5,633 bases of DNA. It comes from UBA1081 sp964495345 (GTDB taxonomy: Bacteria > Bacillota > Clostridia > Oscillospirales > Acutalibacteraceae). The stretch covers positions 1 through 5,633 of the forward strand of contig CAZBVV010000112.1 of NCBI GenBank assembly GCA_964495345.1. Reading direction: 5' to 3'. Below, piece by piece: positions 1-5,633 of the stretch. The position numbers and the translations under genes are program-made. How positions within the stretch are numbered: the first letter of the stretch is position 1; each line of letters begins with the position of its first letter. The notes under the pieces were generated by a model. It was given only the letters and a program-made list of their open reading frames with translations, made no database searches and was not told the DNA's origin.

Positions 1-1167
1 CATACCTGCCGTACCCTGTGCCAGCTCCTCGTAATTTGCATTTATATCATCATAAGCTTTCTGCAATTCATAAATTGCCTCGGCACAATCACTGTATGAA
101 CGGCTTACATCCTTTGTTAACAGGTTTTCAGCTTTTTCTGCCGCTGTTGTATAAGCTAATTTGTAATCAAAAAATTTATCTGAATTAAAATCGGGAAGCT
201 CCCATTCATGTATGAGTCTATTGGTTATCCATTCAAGCTGAAGAGCTTTTGTATAGTGCGTATTGTCAACATAGCTGCGTAATTCTTCTGTATAATCTGT
301 AAGAATGATGCTGTAACCTCTGCTGATAAGATCATCCCAATATTCAGCAGTATCCTGTCTGTTGCCGCAAAGCTCGGGATAACAGGGTGTTGCCATGGTT
401 CTGATTGAACTGTTGTATGCTGTTTCCTGTACAGTTTCACCGAAAATAACACCGTATGGATTTTTTGTTGCAAGCTGAATGCAATCGGATACTTCTGCCG
501 CATTTTTAACACTTGCCGTTGCCGCAAAAATAACATTACCCTTGAAATAGGTCATAATCATTGGTTCAGTTGAAAGGGTAGATTTCCAATGAGCAATTTC
601 GTCAGTTTTTGCATCGCAGATGTAAAAAATCACATTGTCGAGCATATCGTACTTTGCAGCAAGAGTATAAATTTCATCTCTTAATTCCCAATCGGCATCA
701 AGAAGATAAAGACAATTCTGCCTGTTTTTGAAAACATCTTCAAGAGTGGGAACGGTATGCTCTGTTTTGCTTGCACTCGCACCGCCTTTGCCCGTAAGGA
801 GCTTGAGGCTTTTGATTTCATCGTAAGTCATATCCGCAACGGCAGTTTTCTCACCGTAGCTGTAACAGGTTCTTGTAACCGTATCATCGTCCATAAGTAT
901 CAATATGCCGTCAGCAGTCATTTTAATATCTATTTCAACAATATCAGCACCGTTTGTTACTGCCTGTTCAATGGCTGCAAGTGAGTTTTCGGGATAATGG
1001 TTTGTGTCACCTTTTCTTGATGCAACCATTGTGTAGCTTGTGTGTTTTTTGTATATCTCACTTAAAGGTGTGTCCTCATAATCAATGGCATATGAAGCTG
1101 TGCCGAACATTGAAAACGCTGTTAAAATTATAAGAATTACAGATAATATTTTATTTAAGTTCTTCAT
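1..1167 (-). CDS. Secreted GDPD-family protein lacking both catalytic histidines (3' end outside window)
   Basis: The minus-strand frame is open from the ATG at 1167 to the window edge (389 codons, no stop), so the C-terminus is missing. The start is supported by AGGAGA (1173-1178) five bases upstream. Residues 1-27 form a signal peptide: KNLNK, a hydrophobic stretch, then a likely cut after ASYA, so the product is exported. Residues ~44-300 follow the GDPD (glycerophosphodiester phosphodiesterase) TIM-barrel pattern: SRKGDTNHYPENS (50-62), VEIDIKMTADG (77-87), LMDDDTVTR (91-99), VPTLEDVF (139-146) and ILTDY near 288-292. Family members normally hydrolyse glycerophosphodiesters using a His in HRG and a second His in HDD. 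Here these are Ser50 and Met92, exactly 42 residues apart as in E. coli GlpQ. The metal-ligand positions Glu78 and Asp80 remain. The third acidic ligand (Glu in the family motif LNIEIK) is unclear, because the segment reads LYLLDAD (153-159). Residues ~331-384 look helical and loosely FIVAR-like, perhaps for wall or surface attachment. Family membership is confident; phosphodiesterase activity is doubtful. Confidence 0.85.
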   Translation of the reverse strand, partial: MKNLNKILSVILIILTAFSMFGTASYAIDYEDTPLSEIYKKHTSYTMVASRKGDTNHYPENSLAAIEQAVTNGADIVEIDIKMTADGILILMDDDTVTRTCYSYGEKTAVADMTYDEIKSLKLLTGKGGASASKTEHTVPTLEDVFKNRQNCLYLLDADWELRDEIYTLAAKYDMLDNVIFYICDAKTDEIAHWKSTLSTEPMIMTYFKGNVIFAATASVKNAAEVSDCIQLATKNPYGVIFGETVQETAYNSSIRTMATPCYPELCGNRQDTAEYWDDLISRGYSIILTDYTEELRSYVDNTHYTKALQLEWITNRLIHEWELPDFNSDKFFDYKLAYTTAAEKAENLLTKDVSRSYSDCAEAIYELQKAYDDINANYEELAQGTAGM

Positions 1168-1197
1168 TCTTTTCTCCTGCATAATTAATCAATTATA

Positions 1198-1226
1198 ATA
1201 CTATCATATATAATGTTTTTTAACAA
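1198..1226 (-). promoter_or_regulatory. Candidate sigma-A promoter for the GDPD-like gene
   Basis: Read on the minus strand, TTGTTA (1226-1221) and TAGTAT (1203-1198) are separated by 17 bp. Transcription would begin near 1191, giving a leader of about 24 bases before the ATG at 1167 with the ribosome site inside it. The surrounding DNA is very AT-rich, so chance matches are easy and an overlapping TATAAT (1197-1192) is an alternative -10. Confidence 0.45.
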
Positions 1227-1256
1227 GAGTAAAAATAAAAAAATTAATAAAAACAG

Positions 1257-1285
1257 TAGACAATTTCTTTTTTTATTATTATAAT
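1257..1285 (+). promoter_or_regulatory. Candidate sigma-A promoter for the GH27 gene
   Basis: TAGACA (1257-1262) and a perfect TATAAT (1280-1285) are separated by 17 bp. Initiation would fall near 1292, just before the GGAGG ribosome site, so the leader would be only about 17 bases. No operator or catabolite-responsive (cre) site is evident beside it. This short leader leaves no room for a riboswitch. Confidence 0.6.
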
Positions 1286-1294
1286 GGTGAAAAC

Positions 1295-1299
1295 GGAGG
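1295..1299 (+). promoter_or_regulatory. Ribosome binding site deciding the GH27 start
   Basis: GGAGG lies nine bases before the ATG at 1309 and directly abuts the in-frame TTG at 1300. A site touching the start codon cannot work, so ATG 1309 is the better start and the TTG is rejected. Confidence 0.8.
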
Positions 1300-1308
1300 T
1301 TGATAATA

Positions 1309-2501
1309 ATGCTTAATAAAAACGCAGTTGCAAAAACGCCCCCTATGGGTTGGAACAGCTGGGACTGTTTCGGTGCAGGTGTCAATGAAGAACAGCTTAT
1401 GGCAAACGCAGAATATATGCGTGATAATCTTAAAGAATACGGCTGGGAGTATGTGGTTTGTGATATTCAATGGAGTGAACCTACTGCACATTCCTGTAAT
1501 TATCATAATTTTGCAGAGCTTTATATGGACGAATATTCCCGTCTTATTCCTGCTCCCGAGCGTTTTCCCTCATCGGCAGGCGGAAAGGGATTTTCCGTAA
1601 TTGCACAGAAGGTTCACGATATGGGGCTTAAATTCGGTATACATATTATGAGAGGTATTCCCAGACAGGCAGTTCACAGAAATACTGCAATCAAGTGTGA
1701 TGGCGTAACTGCAAGGGATATTGCACAGCAGTTTTCCGTATGTAACTGGAACACCGATATGTACGGCATTAAAGCAAATGTAAAGGGTGCACAGGAGTAT
1801 TACGATTCAATTTTTGAACTGTACGCATCATGGGGTGTTGACTTTATAAAAGTTGACGATATTTGCATCACAGAGGGACATCCCAACAACCTTTATTCGG
1901 GTAAAGCCGAAATTGAAATGATAAGAAAAGCTCTTGACAAGTGCGGCAGAGATATGGTATTGAGCCTTTCCCCCGGTCCTGCACAGATTGAGCATGGATA
2001 TCATCTGTCAGCAAATGCAAATATGTGGCGTCTTACAGGCGATTTCTGGGATCAGAGAGAGAAAGTCCGTGAGATGTTCCGTAAGTGCGAAATGTGGTAT
2101 AAGTTTACTTCCGAGGGGTGCTGGCCCGATTGCGATATGTTGCCATTCGGTCATCTTCGTGTCGGTGATGCAAGAGATGACAGCTATACCCGTTTTTCAA
2201 AGGAAGACCAGTACACAGTTATGAATCTGTGGTCAATTTTCCGTTCACCTCTTATATTCGGCGGTCATATGCCCGATAATGACGAGTTCACACTTTCACT
2301 CCTGACAAATCAGGATATTATAGATATCAATCAGCATTCAAGCGGCAACAGACCCGTTGTTTCCGAAAAGGATAAGGCTGTGTGGACTTGCTTTGATAAA
2401 AACGGCAACAGAGTAGTTGCATTCTTCAATATTACGGATGATGATATGATTTTTACAATGCCCAAAGAAATAGCAGAGAACGAAAATATCACTCTTACAA
2501 A
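1309..2501 (+). CDS. GH27 alpha-galactosidase-like glycoside hydrolase, C-terminus lost in assembly gap
   Basis: This is a clan GH-D retaining glycosidase of family GH27, probably releasing terminal alpha-galactose or a related sugar. About 398 codons are readable before the gap. The N-terminus has the family hallmark TPPMGWNSWDCFG (residues 10-22). The barrel includes GLKFGIHIMRGIPRQ, and WGVDFIKVDD (175-184) places the likely nucleophile at Asp183. MWRLTGDFWD places the likely acid/base at Asp245; the 62-residue spacing resembles the 61 of human alpha-galactosidase A (D170/D231). FRSPLIFGGHMP leads into the C-terminal beta-sandwich, of which the end is missing. The sugar-binding DDxW motif of classical enzymes reads DIQW (52-55), so substrate specificity may differ from simple alpha-galactosidase; beta-L-arabinopyranosidase-type activity is a possibility within the family. 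There is no signal peptide, so the enzyme is probably cytoplasmic and acts on imported oligosaccharides. No transporter or regulator gene is visible nearby. Confidence 0.88.
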
Positions 2502-2601
2502 NNNNNNNNNNNNNNNNNNNNNNNNNNNNNNNNNNNNNNNNNNNNNNNNNNNNNNNNNNNNNNNNNNNNNNNNNNNNNNNNNNNNNNNNNNNNNNNNNNN
2601 N
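2502..2601. other. Assembly gap (100 N)
   Basis: Exactly 100 N bases, the conventional filler for a scaffold gap of unknown size. It hides the C-terminus of the GH27 gene and everything between it and the next gene. Any reading frame drawn across it is an artefact, because the true length and frame are unknown. Confidence 0.99.
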
Positions 2602-2603
2602 GG

Positions 2604-2610
2604 AAAGGGG
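2604..2610 (+). promoter_or_regulatory. Probable ribosome binding site for the TTG-started gene
   Basis: AAAGGGG lies eight bases before the TTG at 2619. It is a purine-rich but not ideal match to the anti-Shine-Dalgarno sequence. It is the main support for starting the following gene here rather than inside the gap. Confidence 0.5.
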
Positions 2611-2618
2611 ATATTTTT

Positions 2619-3440
2619 TTGTTTGTTATCGTTAATGTAAAGCCGTCGGGAAAACGAAAAATCAAAAAAGGACGAGCTGTTGAAAAGGTCTATGAGCATT
2701 TTACCGTGAACGGTGAACGGTTTTATATTGCAGATGTGCCCGACAGCGAAAAGGGTGTTGATTGGAATGAGGTTGCACGCTTTTTGGGCAGACACTCTTC
2801 TCATGTTCTTCTGAATAAGAATATTATTCTGCCCGAAAACACGGATATGGGCAGATTTGAGCCTGTTGCATTTAAAAATTTGCTTATCTTTAACACTCTT
2901 GAATTGATTTTGAAGCAGATGTATCTTGCAGGGTGCAGAGCAGTCTGTTATATTAACGACCCGAGAGGCGAGTATTATTCGTTTCTGGATAAAATTGCCC
3001 GATACAGTGCCGGTACTACCGTAATTACGTCAAACCGATTCCGCTATGTTTCGCAGGCGGCACAGATTTACAACAGCTACGGTGCAGGTATATCAATAAC
3101 CGAAAGAGCCTCAATTCAGAATGAAAACGCCATTGTTATTGATACGTCAGGTACGTTTTTCGGTAAGCGTGAATTGGTGTTTTCTGTCTTTGATAACGGT
3201 ATTACCCCAAAATACACCGACGGTTTTAATGAAATAAAATCTCTTTGTCCGCCCTATATTGAGCCTATCGACTTTTTGGGTGCTGTTTACGAGCTTAATC
3301 GTGACAAAAGACTTGCCGGTGCAGTATGCCGTACTTTCAGTTTTGATGGCCGTGATATAAAGACTCTTGAATTGCTTGAAAAATTTGTGCCCGAAAATTC
3401 ATGTAAAGAGTCACGGGCGAGCATAATTTTCCGCGTATAA
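2619..3440 (+). CDS. Conserved-looking hypothetical protein upstream of greA
   Basis: I do not recognise this family. The TTG start at 2619 is chosen for the AAAGGGG site upstream and because the product then begins with a plausible strand and basic turn (FVIVNVKPSGKRKIKKG). The frame is also open back to the gap, so an earlier start cannot be excluded. The 273-residue product has no signal peptide or membrane helix and is probably cytoplasmic. After a basic N-terminus comes YEHFTVNGERFYIADVP, which looks like beta-strands, then a mixed alpha/beta body. A Rossmann-like strand-helix-strand stretch lies at about 132-175: GTTVITSNRF, a helix around YVSQAAQIYNSYGAG, then ISITE and NAIVID. The protein ends with a leucine-rich helix, TLELLEKFV. 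Base composition matches its neighbours and the frame is long and uninterrupted, so it is a real gene. Its stop lies two bases before the greA promoter -35 element, with no obvious terminator between. Confidence 0.75.
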   Translation: MFVIVNVKPSGKRKIKKGRAVEKVYEHFTVNGERFYIADVPDSEKGVDWNEVARFLGRHSSHVLLNKNIILPENTDMGRFEPVAFKNLLIFNTLELILKQMYLAGCRAVCYINDPRGEYYSFLDKIARYSAGTTVITSNRFRYVSQAAQIYNSYGAGISITERASIQNENAIVIDTSGTFFGKRELVFSVFDNGITPKYTDGFNEIKSLCPPYIEPIDFLGAVYELNRDKRLAGAVCRTFSFDGRDIKTLELLEKFVPENSCKESRASIIFRV

Positions 3441-3442
3441 TC

Positions 3443-3471
3443 TTGACATTGTCGTAAATTTTAGCTATAAT
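3443..3471 (+). promoter_or_regulatory. Consensus sigma-A promoter for greA-lysS
   Basis: A perfect TTGACA (3443-3448) and a perfect TATAAT (3466-3471) are separated by exactly 17 bp. Initiation is expected near 3478, giving a leader of about 50 bases to the greA ATG, too short for a T-box in front of lysS. Such a fully consensus core suggests strong constitutive expression. Confidence 0.85.
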
Positions 3472-3530
3472 GTACTATAATTGTTAATATGGCATATTTG
3501 AAAAACCAATAAGTAAAGGAAGTATTAATT

Positions 3531-4022
3531 ATGGATAATGTAACCACTCAATTTCTCACTCAGGCAACTTATGACGAATACAAAAGCGAATATGAATATC
3601 TTACTACTGTTGCAAGAGCCGAAGTAATCAAAAAAATCGGCGTAGCAAAGTCTTACGGTGACCTTTCCGAAAACAGCGAATACGATGCTGCAAGAGAAGA
3701 ACAGGGCAAAATCGAAAGCCGTATTATAGAACTTGATGCAATACTTAAGCATTGTCAAATCATTGATGAAACAGCTATCAACATAGATGAGGTAGGTCTC
3801 GGTGCATATGTAACAATTCTTGATGTTGAGCTTGATATGGAAGCTGAATATCAGATTGTAGGCTCCACAGGTGCAGACCCCATGGCAGGTAAGCTTTCCA
3901 GCGAATCTCCCGTAGGTAAAGCTATTCTCGGTCATAAGGTAGGGGATGAAGTGGTTGCAGAAGCTCCCGCAGGCCCTATTAAAGTGGTTATTAAAGCTAT
4001 TTCAAAATCAAATTTCTCATAA
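3531..4022 (+). CDS. greA: Transcription elongation factor GreA
   Basis: GreA inserts into the secondary channel of RNA polymerase and stimulates cleavage of the backtracked 3' RNA end, restarting stalled complexes. The 163-residue product is about the usual family length (E. coli GreA is 158). The N-terminal coiled-coil carries GDLSENSEYDAAREEQG (43-59), with the acidic tip residues Asp44 and Glu47 corresponding to E. coli Asp41 and Glu44, so cleavage activity should be intact. The C-terminal FKBP-like domain has the diagnostic SPVGKAILGHKVGDEV (126-141). The ATG is preceded by AGGAAG (3517-3522) with eight bases between. It is the first gene after the consensus promoter and lies 25 bp upstream of lysS, so the two are probably co-transcribed. 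Identification as GreA rather than GreB rests on the motif wording and is firm for a Gram-positive. Confidence 0.96.
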   Translation: MDNVTTQFLTQATYDEYKSEYEYLTTVARAEVIKKIGVAKSYGDLSENSEYDAAREEQGKIESRIIELDAILKHCQIIDETAINIDEVGLGAYVTILDVELDMEAEYQIVGSTGADPMAGKLSSESPVGKAILGHKVGDEVVAEAPAGPIKVVIKAISKSNFS

Positions 4023-4047
4023 ATTAATTTAAGGAGTAATAAAAATA

Positions 4048-5559
4048 ATGTCAGACGAAATCATGAATCCGGCGGCAGAATCACAGGAACCGGAACAGAA
4101 TGTCAATGAATTAAGACAGATTCGTGTAGATAAGTTGACTGCATTACAGCAAGCAGGCAGAGACCCTTTTCAGGTAACTGTCGCACAGCAGGACTATCAC
4201 AGCGTACAGATTACAGAAAATTATGATGAGCTTGAGGGTAAGGATGTTGCAATTTGCGGCAGAATTATCACAAAACGTCCCATGGGTAAAGCAAGCTTCA
4301 TGAACATACACGACCGTGACGGCAAAATGCAGATTTATGTCCGCCGTGACGATATAGGTGAAGATGCGTATGCTGATTTCAAAAAGTACGATATCGGTGA
4401 TATCGTTGAGGTAATCGGCTATGTTTTTAAAACGAAAACAGGTGAAATCTCAGTTCATGCAAAGTCTGTAAAGCTTCTTACAAAGTCACTTCTTCCGCTT
4501 CCCGAAAAGTATCACGGGCTTACAAATGTTGACACAAGATACCGTCAGCGTTATCTCGACCTCATTGTTAACCCCGAAGTTAAAGAAACTTTTATTAAGC
4601 GTTCACTTATTATAAGAGCTGTAAGAAATTATCTTGATTCACAGGGATTTATTGAGGTTGAAACTCCCATGCTTGTTTCAAATGCAGGCGGTGCGGCGGC
4701 AAGACCCTTTGAAACCCATCACAACGCTCTTGATGAAGATTTTAAACTCAGAATTTCACTTGAACTTTACCTTAAAAGGCTTATTGTAGGCGGAATGGAA
4801 AGAGTTTACGAAATCGGCAGAGTTTTCCGTAACGAAGGTTGCGATACAAGACATAATCCCGAATTTACTCTTATGGAGCTTTATCAGGCTTACACCGATT
4901 ATCACGGTATGATGGATCTTACAGAAAATCTTTACCGTCATGTTGCACAGACGGTTCTCGGTACAACCAAGATTGTTTACAACGGTGTAGAAATGGATCT
5001 GGGCAAGCCCTTTGAGCGTATCACAATGGTTGACGCTGTAAAGAAATATGCAGGTGTTGATTTTGATGAAATCAAGACCGACGAAGAAGCAAAAGCTCTT
5101 GCAAAAGAAAAAGGTCTTGAATATGAGGAGATACATAAAAAGGGTGACATTCTTAACCTGTTCTTTGAAGAATATGTTGAGCATCATCTTATTCAGCCCA
5201 CATTCCTTATGGATCACCCCGTTGAAATTTCACCTCTTACAAAGAGAAAACCCGAAAATCCCGATTACGTTGAGCGTTTTGAGTTCTTTATGAACGGCTG
5301 GGAAATGGCAAATGCTTATTCGGAGCTTAACGACCCCATCGACCAGAGAGAGCGTTTTAAGGCACAGGAAGCACTCCTTGCCGCAGGTAACGACGAAGCA
5401 AATACAACAGACGAGGACTTTATGACAGCTCTTGAATACGGTATGGCACCTACAGGCGGTATCGGCTTCGGTATCGACAGAATGGTAATGCTCCTTACAA
5501 ATTCCGCAGCTATCCGTGATGTTCTCCTCTTCCCGACGATGAAACCCCTCGCAGACTAA
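4048..5559 (+). CDS. lysS: Lysyl-tRNA synthetase, class II
   Basis: It charges tRNA-Lys with lysine using ATP in the cytoplasm and is essential for translation. The 503-residue length matches bacterial class II LysRS (E. coli 505). An acidic, poorly conserved N-terminal extension (about 1-25) precedes the anticodon-binding OB fold at roughly 64-155. The catalytic domain shows motif 1 around FIEVETPML (201-209), motif 2 as YEIGRVFRNEG with TRHNPEFT (254-274, including Arg261 and Glu263), and motif 3 as GGIGFGIDRMVMLLT with Arg478. SPLTKRKPENP and FFMNGWEMANAYSELNDP are also characteristic of LysRS. No key residue is missing. AAGGAG (4031-4036) stands 11 bases before the ATG, slightly long but usable. 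It is transcribed with greA, and no T-box or other leader control lies between them. Confidence 0.98.
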   Translation: MSDEIMNPAAESQEPEQNVNELRQIRVDKLTALQQAGRDPFQVTVAQQDYHSVQITENYDELEGKDVAICGRIITKRPMGKASFMNIHDRDGKMQIYVRRDDIGEDAYADFKKYDIGDIVEVIGYVFKTKTGEISVHAKSVKLLTKSLLPLPEKYHGLTNVDTRYRQRYLDLIVNPEVKETFIKRSLIIRAVRNYLDSQGFIEVETPMLVSNAGGAAARPFETHHNALDEDFKLRISLELYLKRLIVGGMERVYEIGRVFRNEGCDTRHNPEFTLMELYQAYTDYHGMMDLTENLYRHVAQTVLGTTKIVYNGVEMDLGKPFERITMVDAVKKYAGVDFDEIKTDEEAKALAKEKGLEYEEIHKKGDILNLFFEEYVEHHLIQPTFLMDHPVEISPLTKRKPENPDYVERFEFFMNGWEMANAYSELNDPIDQRERFKAQEALLAAGNDEANTTDEDFMTALEYGMAPTGGIGFGIDRMVMLLTNSAAIRDVLLFPTMKPLAD

Positions 5560-5563
5560 AAAT

Positions 5564-5631
5564 CCACAAAAATCAGGTTTTGACAGCGTTTGCGGCGTTT
5601 TGTCAATCCAAAAAAATGCTCAAAAATGTGG
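5564..5631. other. Weak nested inverted repeat after lysS
   Basis: TTGACA (5580-5585) and TGTCAA (5601-5606) form a 6-bp stem around a 15-base loop, extended by GG/CC (5576-5577 with 5608-5609) across a small bulge. A distant outer pair, CCACA (5564-5568) with TGTGG (5627-5631), could close it. No T-tract directly follows on either strand, so it is not a standard intrinsic terminator, though its place just after the operon makes a role in 3'-end formation possible. Confidence 0.3.
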
Positions 5632-5633
5632 TT

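Noticed and set aside
1181..1196. ATAATT-AATC-AATTAT perfect 6-bp inverted repeat near the predicted GDPD transcription start, considered as an operator.
   Set aside because: It is made only of A/T apart from one C in the spacer and lies in extremely AT-rich DNA where such palindromes are expected by chance. It matches no operator I know.
1300..1308. In-frame TTG at 1300 as the GH27 start.
   Set aside because: The GGAGG ribosome site directly touches it, whereas ATG 1309 has proper nine-base spacing.
2331..2804. Minus-strand open frame of 157 codons across the gap.
   Set aside because: It depends on the N run for continuity and is antisense to two well-supported genes.
3389..3417. GCCCG...CGGGC inverted repeat at the end of the hypothetical gene, considered as a terminator before greA.
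   Set aside because: The stem is only 5 bp with a loop near 20 bases, lies inside coding sequence, and is not followed by a T-tract.
3478..3530. A T-box or other riboswitch controlling the greA-lysS operon.
   Set aside because: The leader is only about 50 bases and has no T-box sequence or specifier structure.
4756..5217. Minus-strand open frame of 153 codons inside lysS.
   Set aside because: It is a shadow of lysS, with no ribosome site or recognisable protein features.

Overview
The window looks like a draft-assembly piece of an AT-rich, low-GC Gram-positive gut-type Clostridia chromosome, most likely Ruminococcaceae/Oscillospiraceae. That placement is an inference. It rests on strong Shine-Dalgarno sites (AGGAGA, GGAGG, AAGGAG), AT-rich intergenic DNA, near-consensus sigma-A promoters, a greA-lysS pair and a bacterial GH27 glycosidase. 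No RNA gene, mobile element, CRISPR array or phage signature is visible.

Layout. Bases 1-1167 (minus strand) hold the N-terminal 389 codons of a secreted glycerophosphodiester phosphodiesterase (GDPD)-like protein that runs off the left edge. It has the overall GDPD sequence pattern, but both catalytic histidines are replaced. Bases 1168-1308 are a divergent AT-rich intergenic region with a plausible promoter for each direction. Bases 1309-2501 (plus) encode a cytoplasmic GH27 alpha-galactosidase-like enzyme whose C-terminus is lost in a 100-N assembly gap (2502-2601). After the gap comes an uncharacterised 273-codon protein (2619-3440, probable TTG start). A consensus promoter (TTGACA, 17 bp, TATAAT) starts three bases after its stop codon and drives greA (3531-4022) and lysS (4048-5559), which lie 25 bp apart and look like a two-gene operon. 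The last 74 bases are non-coding and contain a weak inverted repeat.

How the genes fit together. greA and lysS are housekeeping: rescue of backtracked RNA polymerase and charging of tRNA-Lys. The GH27 enzyme probably trims imported galactosides or related sugars in the cytoplasm. The secreted GDPD-like protein shares only the intergenic region with it, and nothing in the sequence ties them functionally. I do not see a new multi-gene system here. The observations most worth a second look are the GDPD-like protein without its catalytic histidines, the altered substrate-binding motif in the GH27 enzyme, and the unidentified gene beside greA-lysS.
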